Shown here piece by piece: positions 53,401 to 61,797 of a stretch of 64,000 bases of DNA. Positions within the stretch are counted from its first letter, which is position 1, and each line of letters opens with the position of its first letter. The stretch comes from Symbiodinium natans (Eukaryota > Sar > Dinophyceae > Suessiales > Symbiodiniaceae): contig CAJNDS010000335.1 in NCBI GenBank assembly GCA_905221605.1, forward strand, positions 41,001 through 105,000, written 5' to 3'. Both the position numbers and the translations under genes were made by a program. The notes beneath the pieces were generated by a model. The model had not been told where the DNA came from and made no database searches. It worked only from the letters and a program-made list of their open reading frames with translations.

Positions 53401-55401
53401 TTTCTTGGCGTCCGAGTCCTGCTTCACCTCTTGTTCACCAGCACTATGCAATAGCAGTTCAAACTCTGCCTGTAACATTTCAGCTAGTTTTGTCGCAGTT
53501 TCAGAGGTCGGCGAGTAGTCCACCCCCAATTTCTCCCGAAAGGATGCCACTCTGAAATGAACCGTAGGGTGTTTCGCCAGCAACGCGGATGATAAACCAT
53601 CCAATCCCTTGATAAGCAAGGTAGCGTCCGGCTCGGCCGCTCTCAACTCCCTTAATCGGGAACGCCATTGCGCCCATTGACGCACTCCCTTTATGGCCTC
53701 TGAGATCGAGGTTGCTGGAGATGGTTGCACCAAGAAGTTCAACATTGTGCTGCGCTCATTTGCTCCACCTGGTTGGTAGACCGTCAGCAATTTGTAAAAT
53801 ATCATCACTGACCCCAACATTCGAGTGGAAACGATCTCGGTCTTCAATCTCTCCGGAATCGCCTGTAGCAGCAAAGACACCGCTCTCTGCTCCAACAAAA
53901 CATGCACAGTTTGAACCACCTTGAGCCCTTCCAGCTCAGCCTTGATGCCCAACCTTTCCAGCGGAGAAACACTCAACCATTTGGCATACGCTTGATATGC
54001 CTTTGAGTAGACGCATTGCCACCACACTCTTCCTGTATCTGTCAGCGAAGACAACATTGGTTCGATCATTGCGATCCAATCACCCAGTGCCGTCGGATTG
54101 CTTGGTGTGTAGTCTGCCAAAGTTGGAAGGCTCATCACATGCTTCCCAAGAGCCTCCGGACGTTCGGTTCCAGAACTATCACCAATGATTGGCATACCAC
54201 GTGGCACCACTGCTCCAGGAGGTAAACTGACCCTACCACCAGGCCCTTGAGGTAGTCCATGTCCTATACCAGGCGTAACAGCTGTGAGCGGAACCTTTTC
54301 TAATTCCAACTTCCCAGCGACCATTTTCCACCGATACGGAACATCATCCACCATTGTATATCCACCCGATCCTGCTGAGTTCTCTTGCGTCGCAGTTTCC
54401 CGAGCTGAAACAAAACCGGGCTGGTTCCCCACAGGTGCGGCAGAACCATCAGCACCTGACGGCACGGAAGTAATCGGAACATGTGTTAAACCAGGTGGTC
54501 CACTTGCATATCCACCACTTGCAGGACCTCCCGTGGGGTAATTCAATGGAGGCAATCTGGAGGGTTTCTTCCCTTCAGCTACATGCATCATTGGCACTTC
54601 TTTTTCATCCTCCACTTGAACATCCCCCTTCCTGGACCCAGGCAAGGATTGAAGATCACAACCCTTTGGCAGGTCGTAGCCCTCAATAGGCAGCCATGTC
54701 CCATCCGGCAACACAGTCCAAAAACCACCCATACCATCCGTGTAGAAAACTTGTCCTGGCAGGTACTGCTTCTCTGGAGTCATTCCTAGAGGATATGCAG
54801 TGTTTGCGTCCACCACTCCAGTGCTCCGTGCTCTTGAAGCTGACCCAGATGCAGCAGAGGTATAGCTTTTCTCCTCCACCCGATGCAACCTGTTCCCCAG
54901 CTCCTTTGTTTGCACAAGCAACTCTTTCAGCGCACGCTTTACCACCGCCATATCTTCAGTTTGTTCTTCACCACTAACATCAGGAATGAGCTCTTCGTCG
55001 GCTTGCACTCCACCAATAGTGCCTCGTTCCATCTGGCCCATTAAGCCTGACGATGGTCTCTCAACAGGTGCAGGTTCCTGACCCAAGAGATCTTGCAGCG
55101 ATGGCGGCCTCCTCGTACCTTCACCACTTCTATCCCCTCCGCTCGCAGGAAGACTTGCCGGCCTTGATTGCCTCAGTCTCATTTCGTCTTGAGCCCGCTC
55201 GCTCCAGAAAGGATTTGCTGCTGGAACCGGAACCACTTCGTTTTCCACCTGAGGCGTTGGTTGTATCATTGCAACCTCCCTACCATCTGTCAGCGCTTGT
55301 ACCATTTGTTGTCGTTCTTCACCCCCATCACCACGATTTCCTTCGGCTTCATTGGCCGTGGGCGACAGTCCAGGTTCAGAGCGACGCCGCATCATGTCCA
55401 T
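50461..55401 (-). CDS. Gag-Pol N-terminal part: Gag, two aspartic-protease-like domains, methyltransferase-like domain, integrase zinc finger
   Basis: 1,646 residues from the first ATG (55401, GCCATGG context). Disordered Pro/Gly-rich N-terminus with one helix (about 150-185); capsid-like helical region (about 430-650, WWQCVYSKAYQAYAKWL); a CCCH finger (C704, C714, C720, H724) and a CCHC zinc knuckle (C734-x2-C-x4-H-x4-C747); protease-like domain 1 (VDTAATH, D863) and 2 (LDSGASHPLR, D1024); a C5-methyltransferase-like region (about 1215-1440); integrase zinc finger (H1518, H1523, C1530, C1533) and the first integrase Asp (LSLDLAGPY, D1557). It stops at TAA 50461, inside integrase; downstream integrase lies in another frame after a TGA, so at least two changes separate them. 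Length is about twice a usual copia Gag-PR part, owing to the duplicated protease and the inserted domain. Confidence 0.92.
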   Translation of the reverse strand: MDMMRRRSEPGLSPTANEAEGNRGDGGEERQQMVQALTDGREVAMIQPTPQVENEVVPVPAANPFWSERAQDEMRLRQSRPASLPASGGDRSGEGTRRPPSLQDLLGQEPAPVERPSSGLMGQMERGTIGGVQADEELIPDVSGEEQTEDMAVVKRALKELLVQTKELGNRLHRVEEKSYTSAASGSASRARSTGVVDANTAYPLGMTPEKQYLPGQVFYTDGMGGFWTVLPDGTWLPIEGYDLPKGCDLQSLPGSRKGDVQVEDEKEVPMMHVAEGKKPSRLPPLNYPTGGPASGGYASGPPGLTHVPITSVPSGADGSAAPVGNQPGFVSARETATQENSAGSGGYTMVDDVPYRWKMVAGKLELEKVPLTAVTPGIGHGLPQGPGGRVSLPPGAVVPRGMPIIGDSSGTERPEALGKHVMSLPTLADYTPSNPTALGDWIAMIEPMLSSLTDTGRVWWQCVYSKAYQAYAKWLSVSPLERLGIKAELEGLKVVQTVHVLLEQRAVSLLLQAIPERLKTEIVSTRMLGSVMIFYKLLTVYQPGGANERSTMLNFLVQPSPATSISEAIKGVRQWAQWRSRLRELRAAEPDATLLIKGLDGLSSALLAKHPTVHFRVASFREKLGVDYSPTSETATKLAEMLQAEFELLLHSAGEQEVKQDSDAKKRARLNKAQKGTGDETEEGDKGKGKGKRYSGDGERPSCWIYGKTDAGCKFGSRCKFRHDKDSLERGRCFECGAVGHLQPQCPYKDGASSNVDSNPERSRSKGNSPKGGKGGKGAKWGNAKKAEVAEGGDETANAGLDKGSASPSSPSTANQVLVEALEVLKSMKLSSEQSASSGDPSVRMLCGSGLLQQEGRVALVDTAATHLVRTLFPWECLPDTTVMVQSALGGVTMRITEKGTLIREDNGPLIIPLWLILEFGANLTVINGMCHVGAKSSLDQLLWFEHGCLVMDYKTAEKMVLHAERQRASWSHSQWRNGRADCGVGSSDATLLPKQGEGRGVCVLHVARVSDTNECSGMGMLDSGASHPLRSLRPGEQLPQQKVLVSLAVGSREMCITPGGTLVTPEMVDPLVPIGKASALVGLRVQWRGGKCTASHPVLGELRVRDLNGCPCLEKEVALQIIDEMDWCSPKQALKVARMVQGCPNTDNEVAVKTSLQSAARTASANEEEFVQACWRFLRWYYGDIPENMLMELLPRGDIAALPFNRHKRRRLARVKRVVVHLFSGKQKWHFPSRDVEVLELDLTKGGDLHNSSVWKYLLHLAAEGKVVAVVGGPPCRTVSRLRGEDGGPPVLRRRCGPERLGLKSLPWPHQEVAQKDGVLLLKMLFLYDVAVHSRCGTAEVINGSSVFFGMESPGDPELIGKDFSQNGKTVLSAEDLVDGSQEGFSSPTFWSWPEVKSFCERYGMHAAHFDQGALGHALVKPTTFLVSDMELWESLEQVRVVVPWSATFASTLEERIGQSSIWARWAFGLVKRIRHRLAQWLHESDAEREAMVLKKEKREGTLRRLTAEERAFRDHCPRGHIPFRRDCQICVSAAGKERRHLRRKHGDAYTLSLDLAGPYKCSKDAHQQKPRHAVIGVYQFPMLDPNVGRPPEKEEDADEVEDQVADEGAGVGEWLGDAVANFEEEDSAPVEPAPVLEAEVLKI
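51082..51759 (-). other. C5-cytosine-methyltransferase-like domain inside Gag-Pol
   Basis: Sits between protease and integrase. Motif I-like VVHLFSGKQKWHFPS (S-adenosylmethionine loop, FSG), an acidic strand end VLELDLTKGGDL (motif II-like), motif IV-like VVGGPPCRTVSR with the Pro-Cys of the catalytic loop, VFFGMESP (E in the place of motif VI ENV) and DQGALGHALVKPTTFLVS, like the DQ.xYG..KPT segment before the target-recognition part. Motifs VIII-X are not obvious, so it may be degenerate. Recurrent capture of cytosine methyltransferases by retroelements, including in dinoflagellates, has been reported. Confidence 0.6.
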
Positions 55402-55451
55402 GGCGTTAAACAAACGAAAAATCTTTACCAATTCCGCAGGAAGCCTAATTT

Positions 55452-55463
55452 GGGCTCATAACC
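55452..55463 (-). other. Primer-binding site matching the initiator tRNA-Met anticodon loop
   Basis: Directly after the 5' LTR the element strand reads GGTTATGAGCCC; its complement GGGCTCATAACC is the anticodon stem-loop of yeast initiator tRNA-Met (CAU anticodon), not its 3' end. This is the type used by Drosophila copia and yeast Ty5, which prime from a cleaved tRNA half. Confidence 0.8.
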
Positions 55464-55673
55464 TACGGGGGCAACCGAAGGAGGACAGGGAACAAAACAG
55501 TCAACCCCAACAGAAGCCCTTGATCCCCTGGACCGACCAACACCAAACCCAGAAAGACACTTTTCCTCAGGGCGCATTGCCCAAGTTCTTGAGCCAAAAA
55601 AGATTTCCGGGTACGTTGACCCTTTCAACTCCCAACTCCAACTCCTTTCTACAATACCAGCTGCAGCTCCGCA
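55464..55673 (-). repeat. 5' LTR (210 bp)
   Basis: Identical to the 3' LTR. The element strand begins TG and ends TA. Contains TTTTGGCTCAAG at 55588-55599, preceded by CCGGAAATCTT, resembling the dinoflagellate spliced leader. Confidence 0.97.
55588..55599 (-). other. Spliced-leader-like 12-mer in the LTR
   Basis: The element strand TTTTGGCTCAAG equals the last 12 bases of the dinoflagellate spliced leader; CCG lies further upstream as in the leader's CCGTAGCCA start. The second copy is at 45909-45920. Confidence 0.55.
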
Positions 55674-56297
55674 TAGGGTTTAGGGTTTAGGGTTTAGGGT
55701 TTAGGGTTTAGGGCTTAGGGCTTAGGGTTTAGGGTATAGGGTATAGGGTTTAGGGACTCTATTCGATTCGGGGTATCAAAGGGGTAGCCCTATTTTTGGG
55801 AAATGCCCTGATATCTGGGGGTTGCAGCCGCATGTAGGGGCTAGGGTTACGAAAAAACAGCGCCTCTTTCACACACCCAAGGCCCCCCCCCCCCCCCCCC
55901 TTAGCTCCTGCTTCTGAGGCCGGTGTGGGAACATGCCAACAAACGAAGCCCTAAACCCTAAACCCTAAACCCTAAACCCTAAACCCTAAACCCTACACCC
56001 TACACCCTAAACCCTAGACCCTCCCTCCCCCACCATGCTCTGGCTCGAGCGGCGTGTATTGCGGAAGGTATGCGTAGGCCGAATGCCAGCTCTCCAAGCC
56101 TTGGCAGCACAGGGAGCGACATGGATGTAGGGTCCTTGACTGAGGTTTAGGGTTTAGGGTTTAGGGTTTAGGGTTTAGGGTTTAGGGTTTAGGGTTTAGG
56201 GTTTAGGGTGTAGGGTTTAGGGTCAGGATTCAGGGTTTGATTCGTCTAAAGCCGATGAAAACATGGGGGCCTCGAATTTGGGACGCCCCACACAGGA

Positions 56298-56421
56298 CCC
56301 AAAGACTCCAATATCCTTTAATTAAGGAATATACCTTAAATTATAATAGGATCCCTAATATTAGGGATCCTACTATAATTTAAGGTATATTCCTTAATCA
56401 AAGGATATTGGAGTCTTTGGG
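56298..56421. mobile_element. CCCAGAGACTCC-family MITE, 124-bp near-perfect palindrome
   Basis: CCCAAAGACTCCAATATCC, TTTAATTAAGGAATATACC, centre GGATCCCTAATATTAGGGATCC, then the mirror image to GGAGTCTTTGGG. The whole element can fold as one hairpin. Confidence 0.85.
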
Positions 56422-56845
56422 AAATAGCCCTTGAATCAAAACGAGGATCCCTAAACTTCAGGAATGTTCCCTAATAAAAGGACGTCGGAATGTCTGGGAA
56501 AACCCCAAAAGCTAAAACCATCAACTCATCAACTCGTGAGCCAAGAAAAATGCTGAGTCCTGAACTTTGTGCACCCGTCGATGCCTCCCCCCAACTACGG
56601 CAGCAGCTCCATTCCCTATTATTTAAGGGATCAGTGGACTTAGCAAGTGGGGTTAGAAGTAGGGCAACTATACCTACCATTACTTCTAAGCCCAAGTAAG
56701 GCACCTATAATCCTACTAAGTGCCCCGATCCTCCAAGTAGAAGCCCTAGACGACACCTCCTGCAGTAGGACAAGCTGCTGAAGTGGTAGCGGCGCGCGTG
56801 CTTGGCACACTCAACGGGGTCTGGCAGCGCATTTGGTGGGTCTAG

Positions 56846-56954
56846 CCCAAAGACTCCAATATCCTTTAATTAAGGAATATACCGAAAATTATAGTAGGAT
56901 CCCTCATATGATTTAAGGTATATTCCTTAATTAAGGGATATTGGAGTCTCTGGG
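56846..56954. mobile_element. CCCAGAGACTCC-family MITE, AG duplication
   Basis: Same termini and arms as the copy at 56298; AG on both flanks. Shorter centre. Confidence 0.8.
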
Positions 56955-56974
56955 AGGGGCGGGGGCGTTAAGTT

Positions 56975-57070
56975 GGGATGGTTCCCCCTTTCTACTCACA
57001 GTCCGTAACAGGGATTGTATCAGGGTGTACCTTTTACCCCGACTAAGGACTGTTAGAAAAAGGAGGAAAA
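56975..57070. mobile_element. GGGATGTTCCCCC-family MITE, degenerate
   Basis: Left end GGGATGGTTCCCCCTTTC, inner pair cacagtccgtaa / aaggactgtt, right end degraded (aaaaaggaggaaaagg). Confidence 0.45.
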
Positions 57071-57464
57071 GGTTTAAGGGTTACGGGCTAGAGCCACATA
57101 AAAGTTTACTGTTGAACCTGATCAAGCTGAGTCAACCCCTAAAAGCACAACCACCAAAAGACACATTCAATCCCATACATAGGCCCTATACACTCGAAAA
57201 GACCCTATAGTCTCAGGGTAATTACATGGGCCCATGACACTACCCTCACATACAGAGCCTAGCGCCCAAGTACAACAAGTTAGTACGGCATCCCTGAAGG
57301 CGCAACTTGGGGGCAACTAGGACTTAGGACTGGAGATATAGGTAGGGTAAGTCCAGTCATGGTACGTATCGCTCTAGTTGCACTTACCCTAAACCCTCAA
57401 ACCCCAAGTAAGGTTGCGAGGCCGTTGGCTCAACATGTCGGGAAAGCTAAAGCCAGCAACCCAA

Positions 57465-57580
57465 GGCAGCTCTGTTGCAGACGTTGTGCTGGTGCCACGA
57501 CACCCCGAGAATCGGAGATGTTAAGTTTCGGCCCTGGGTTCAGGTACCTAGGTAAGACTCCGAACCCCAAAGCGTCAACC
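57465..57580 (+). pseudogene. 5S-rRNA-like relic
   Basis: The right two thirds read like a 5S rRNA: GAATCGGAGATGTTAAGTTT, CCCTGGGTTCAGGTACCTAGG, TAAGACTCCGAACCCC. These match the order of the 5S internal promoter and loop regions (CGGAAGTTAAG, CCTGGTTAGTACTTGGATGGG, GAGACC...GGGAACCCC). The 5' third is hardly recognisable, so it is a diverged copy or a 5S-derived short element. About 40 bases upstream CCGTTGGCTCAAC recalls the spliced leader, which is linked to 5S genes in some dinoflagellates; this is weak. Confidence 0.4.
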
Positions 57581-58479
57581 CTTTAGGAACCGCGGCTTGA
57601 AACCGGCTCAGCTCGAGTGCCTTCGATCACCGTATTTCGTGTGGCACCCGGCGCCGTCGAAGTCTGGGCACAGTGCGAAGTGGCATTTCTTAGTGGGTGG
57701 AGCCCTTTTTCTTCGGGACTTTGTTCGTTCTGCCTTGGATTTTTTGGTTATAAATACATACATACAGATACAACTGTTGTTTTTGTTTATTGTGTTTCTT
57801 TTGTTCATAGAGTTTTTTTTTTGGGGGGGGGGGGGAGGCTCTTGCCTCGGAGTACTCCATTCAATAAGATTCCTACTAATTTCATAGGATTCCCTTTGAC
57901 TTTAGGAAGGTTTCCATATTCATCTTGAAAGGACCTCTACTCAATTTCATAACATTCCTATGAAGTTTCACTATTGGTTTCCATTCCTTTTCATTAATGG
58001 CAATCAAATTTCCAGTCTACTTCATAAGGTTCCTATTCAGTTTCATAGGATTCCCGATGATTTCCATGCATTTTAATTGATTTAGAAAGGTTTCCATTCA
58101 TTTTAGAAAGGATTTCTACTCAATTTAAGCCTCTTCTCGTTTAGGGTATTGAGGGTTCCAAGGCAGGTCAGGTGACCCAATGTTCTCGAATCGTCCCTCA
58201 ACCAAGTATTTCAAATGCTTCCCTAAGGTCCCTGTCCCCTCGTGGTGATCCTGTGATTACAAAAAAGCCCTGTTCTGTTGAAGGTCCTGTCACAGCATGA
58301 GAGGGGAGCGGGCAGGGGAAAGAGCCCTAGCAAGGCAAGGGGACTGTGCCCATACTCAACGCACCACGCAACCCGAAAGACCTAAACCCTAAACCCTAAA
58401 CCCTAAATCCTAAAGCCTAAGTCCTAAACCCTAAACCCCAAACCCTAAACACTAAGCCCTAAACCCATTCTTCTGTCAG

Positions 58480-58560
58480 GAGGCTTGGCAGCCAGCCAGC
58501 TTGAAGACGATCGGCCGACTCGTTGTGCCTTTTGCTTCCCCAGTACTTCAAGTTTCATGG
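58480..58560 (+). CDS. Exon-like island with clean acceptor and donor
   Basis: TTCTTCTGTCAG | 27 codons exactly | GTAGGGTTTAGGG. The frame contains EAWQPASLKTIGRLVVPFAS then PVLQVSW. The acceptor has a pyrimidine tract; the donor is the first base pairs of the TTTAGGG array. One of the best-bounded islands. Not recognised. Confidence 0.4.
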
Positions 58561-58944
58561 GTAGGGTTTAGGGTTAGGGTTTAGCGTTTAGGGTTTGGGA
58601 TTCAAGGTAGTAGGGCAATTGGTACCCGAGCTTGTCACAACCACTTATGACAGCATTTGCCCTAGTCAGAACCCCAGAAAAGAGTACCAAATTGGGGTGC
58701 TCCACGAGTACTTTCAATTTCCAGATCACCCGTTGACCATTTAGGGTTTAGGGTTTAGGGTTTAGGGTTTAGGGTTTGGGGTTTAGGGTTGCTGAGTAAG
58801 TAGCAATCTGGAGATCATCAAGTTGAAGGCAAACCCTGAACCCGGACTCTACTCGCCACCCAAAGATGACGGGTTTAGGGTTTAGGGTTTAGGGTTTAGG
58901 GTTTAGGGTTTAGGGTTTAGGGTTTAAACCCCAAAACCCTAAAC

Positions 58945-59003
58945 CCATCTTCGTGGGTGCCTCCATCACCGACATACAACGTGGCGTTATAGCCCATCTT
59001 CTC
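58945..59003 (-). CDS. Exon-like island, minus strand
   Basis: Acceptor CTCTGGGCCAG, frame EKMGYNATLYVGDGGTHED, ending GATGG|GTTTAGGG, so the donor is the telomere-like repeat. The upstream 18 bases (LNLTLGQ) are open in the same frame. Beta-rich, Gly/Asp turns; resembles the island at 44495-44561. Confidence 0.4.
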
Positions 59004-59179
59004 CTGGCCCAGAGTGAGATTCAGAGTTTAACTTCGGGTTTCAGGATGCGCTTCTCTAAGCCCTGAACCCTTAGGGTTTAGGGTTTAGGGTTCAGGGAAT
59101 CGACGCAGCTTCAAGTAGGCTTTGCACACAGCCTAGCAGTGAGAAGTATCTTGGAGTGCCTGTTCGGTCTAGACAGTGT

Positions 59180-59293
59180 ACTTGGAAGCTCTTTTGACTT
59201 AGTAAGTGTACTTCGTTTCCCCTAGAAACCCGATTATCATCCCCAGAACTTGCCTTGCTAACCCTACTCTTCCTAAGTCAAAGGGCTTCCAAG
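59180..59293. mobile_element. CTTGGAAGCTCTTTTGAC-family MITE, TA duplication
   Basis: CTTGGAAGCTCTTTTGACTTA ... AAGTCAAAGGGCTTCCAAG with TA on both sides. Sister of 28800-28910. Confidence 0.75.
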
Positions 59294-59735
59294 TAGTACC
59301 CAGAACGCTGGGAGGATCTAGAATCTAGAGCCCGCTCAACGATACTTACAGCACAGAACTTATGTTTGATGTATAGGGTTTAGGGTTTGGGGCTTTAGAG
59401 CTAGGACAACCTTGGCCTACAGTGTCTCTTCCTCAGCCCTGAACTAAGCCCCAGACCAACACCAACATGACCCTCAACAACCCCACAGAACCTTCAGGAA
59501 CCTGAAGCAATCCCAAGGACACCAAAGAATTGTGAGGGTTTCAGGTTTAGGGTTCGGGCCCCAAGCATAGATGTGTGCACTGGACAATGGAGCAGCAGTC
59601 CGGACAGTCTCCATCTAGGGCTTGTCTTTTGGGGTTTAGATGTAAAAGGAAGAGGTTTTGAAAAAATTAAACCTTAAACCCTAAACCCTAAACCCGAAAC
59701 CCTAAACCCTAAACCCTAAATCCTAAACCCCGCGG

Positions 59736-59811
59736 TCCGTGAGGAGAATGAAGAAGATCGAGGCCGAGATCGACCCCGAGGCCCAGGCGTTCCTTAGCAG
59801 TCATGGTGCTT
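59736..59811 (+). CDS. Exon-like island
   Basis: The frame reads VRRMKKIEAEIDPEAQAFL then SSHGA and TGA, a charged helix-like peptide with an internal ATG. No acceptor fits well; it may be a terminal exon or a captured fragment. Confidence 0.25.
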
Positions 59812-60563
59812 GAAACTTGACTCCTAGGGTTTAGGGTTTGTTTAGGGTTTAGGGTTTAGGGTTTAGGGTTTAGGGTTTAGGGTTTAGGGTTTAGGGTTTA
59901 AAAGTTTAGGGTTTAGGGTTTAGGGTTTAGGGCTGAGGGTTTGGGATAATTCCTATGAAGCCTTATGGGGTTGAGAAGTTTTTGTAGAAGCCCTGAGCCT
60001 AACAGGCGGGCAAAAGAAGAGGCGGACTTCGTTCACGCCTGCCATGCGCAACTTGGCCTTCTAGTGTCGGGGGCTTTTTGGCTTACAATGGAGCTTGTAG
60101 GGCTGTAGGGCTACAAGGAAGGGTTTAGGGTTTAGGGTTTAGGGTTTAGGGTTTAGGGTTTAGGGTTTAGGGTTTAGGGTTTAGGGTTTAGGGTTTAGGG
60201 TTTAGGGTTTAGGGTTTAGGGTTTAGGGTTTAGGGCTTGACTCAAGAGGGCCGCAGCGAAGGGGCGCAGGAGAGTCTCTTCGTTCTTCCGTGTCCCTGAG
60301 CCCTGAAACCCTAAACCCTAAACCCTAAACCCTAAACCCTAAACCCTAAACCCTAAACCCTCTTAGGCCTACCCCACCCCCTTCAAAACCACGCAATCTG
60401 CAATCCGAAACTTTGTGATTCTGAGCCAGAGAGCGACTGGCCAAAGCTAAACCTAAAAGCCAAAACCGGGCTGCCCAAACAGAAGCCCAGATAAGCCCTA
60501 ATGTGCGAGATGTTGGCTTGTTGGCCTCATTGTGTGTGGGTCTTGGGCCTTGGTTCTAGTTTT

Positions 60564-60652
60564 GGGATGTTCCCCCTTATCCTAGCAGTCCTGGGGACTT
60601 TAGTCGGGGGTCCTGTAATCCCTATTAAAGACTGTTAGTGCAAGAACATCCC
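60564..60652. mobile_element. GGGATGTTCCCCC-family MITE
   Basis: GGGATGTTCCCCCTTAT ... GAACATCCC with the inner pair tagcagtcct / agactgtta. 89 bp. Confidence 0.6.
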
Positions 60653-60743
60653 ACGCTTGGGGCCTTGAGGGTTTCAGGGTTGCAGGTCGCAGGCGGAAAG
60701 GGCCTTGGCGCAGCCGCTCCTGAATGACGCGTCCGAGAACCTA

Positions 60744-60883
60744 CTTGGAGCTTCATGGTACCTAATAACCCAATCATGACTGTACTTATAACCCAATGAT
60801 ACCCATATTAGGGCACTTAAGAGGCTTATAAGTGGGTGAGAAGTGCAGTTATGATTGGGATAGAAGTACCATGAGTTTCCAAG
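60744..60883. mobile_element. CTTGGAGG-family MITE, TA duplication
   Basis: CTTGGAGCTTCATGGTACCT ... AAGTACCATGAGTTTCCAAG, TA on both flanks; the interior is the family core. Confidence 0.75.
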
Positions 60884-61662
60884 TATGCCTTCACACCCAC
60901 AACTTAGTACCTCGTACTGCTATGGAGTGGGTCTAGGGGAACCCAACGCCCTACGCCCTCAAAGAAAGTAGCTAGAGGCCCCCTGGGCCTCACATTGCTC
61001 TCAGGCTGGCCATCGTCTCCTCACTAAGAAACACCGAAATTTTACCCCCTGAAGGTGTTTAGGTTTAGGGCTTGCGTTTCATGGCTTGCGATGTGGGCCC
61101 AGCTGCTCCCAAATACCGATCGGCATGGATTCGCCATCCTCGCGCTTGATTCAAAAGCAGGGTTCGCTTCTTGCCTTAGGGTTTAGGGTTTAGGGTTTCG
61201 GGTTTCGGGTTTAGGGATGGAAGCCTACTTGCCCTATACCCTATACACTGTACATGCTATGCCCTAAACTTTGTGTATTCTCCGGGTTCAGGTAGCAAAA
61301 GTCAATTTCATGGAAATGTCAGAGAAATCACCCCAAAGTCGCCATGTTGTGAAAAGCTATGTCGATCACAAGGGAAGTGGAAGGGTTGTGTGTGTGTGTG
61401 TGGGAATGGCGAGCGCTACGTATGGGGGGAAGGGATTACTTTGCTAGCTTGTTACATCCAGCTTCTGGGGGCACCAGCCAAGCACCAGCAGGGAAGATGT
61501 CCGTAAACATGAACACACCCCCCTCCCCCCCCGGCCCCGTGGTTATTAAGTACCCATCCCGAAACCCTAAACCCTAAACCATGAACCTCCAAGCAAGCCC
61601 CTCTACTGCACCACATCGGAGCACTGACCGCGTCAGAGCAAGAGCTGGCTTCTTTAACCCTA

Positions 61663-61797
61663 CTTGGAGGTTCGTGGCACTTAATAATCAAATATAACTG
61701 TACTTAAAACCCACATATGAGCCCTTCAAGTGCCCGATTATGGCTATGACTATATCTACAGTTAGAATTGGGGTATTACATACCATGAGCCGCCGAG
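61663..61797. mobile_element. CTTGGAGG-family MITE
   Basis: CTTGGAGGTTCGTGGCACTTA ... TACATACCATGAGCCGCCGAG; the right end has two substitutions. Confidence 0.6.

Larger units (their letters stand above)
45785..55673 (-). mobile_element. Complete Ty1/copia-order LTR retrotransposon inserted in telomere-like repeats
   Basis: 9,889 bp with identical 210-bp direct repeats at both ends and TAGGG on both flanks (45780-45784, 55674-55678). The phase of the TTTAGGG array jumps by five bases, as a 5-bp target duplication requires. Order on the minus strand: LTR, primer site, Gag, protease, integrase, reverse transcriptase, RNase H, polypurine tract, LTR. Integrase before reverse transcriptase defines the Ty1/copia order. 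Extra domains sit between protease and integrase and between integrase and reverse transcriptase. The frame is broken near 50455, at 47971 and at 46885, so this copy probably cannot make a full Pol by itself. Confidence 0.95.
55674..57464. repeat. Telomere-like mosaic right of the retrotransposon, with MITEs
   Basis: TTTAGGG 55674-55755 (target array) and 56145-56230; poly-C at 55883-55900; CCCTAAA 55948-56015. Between 56016 and 56140 lies an island with open frames but no clear splice sites. A diverged inverted copy of the 31047 element lies at about 56618-56740. 57195-57400 is unique without a gene. Confidence 0.8.
57581..60563. repeat. Unique stretch followed by dense TTTAGGG/CCCTAAA arrays
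   Basis: 57600-58370 has repeated ATTCCTATTCAGTTTCATAGG-like phrases (57840-58110) and no gene. CCCTAAA 58378-58465; TTTAGGG 58561-58600, 58736-58790, 58868-58922, 59826-59945 and 60120-60237 (about 16 units); CCCTAAA 59670-59730 and 60300-60362. Confidence 0.85.
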
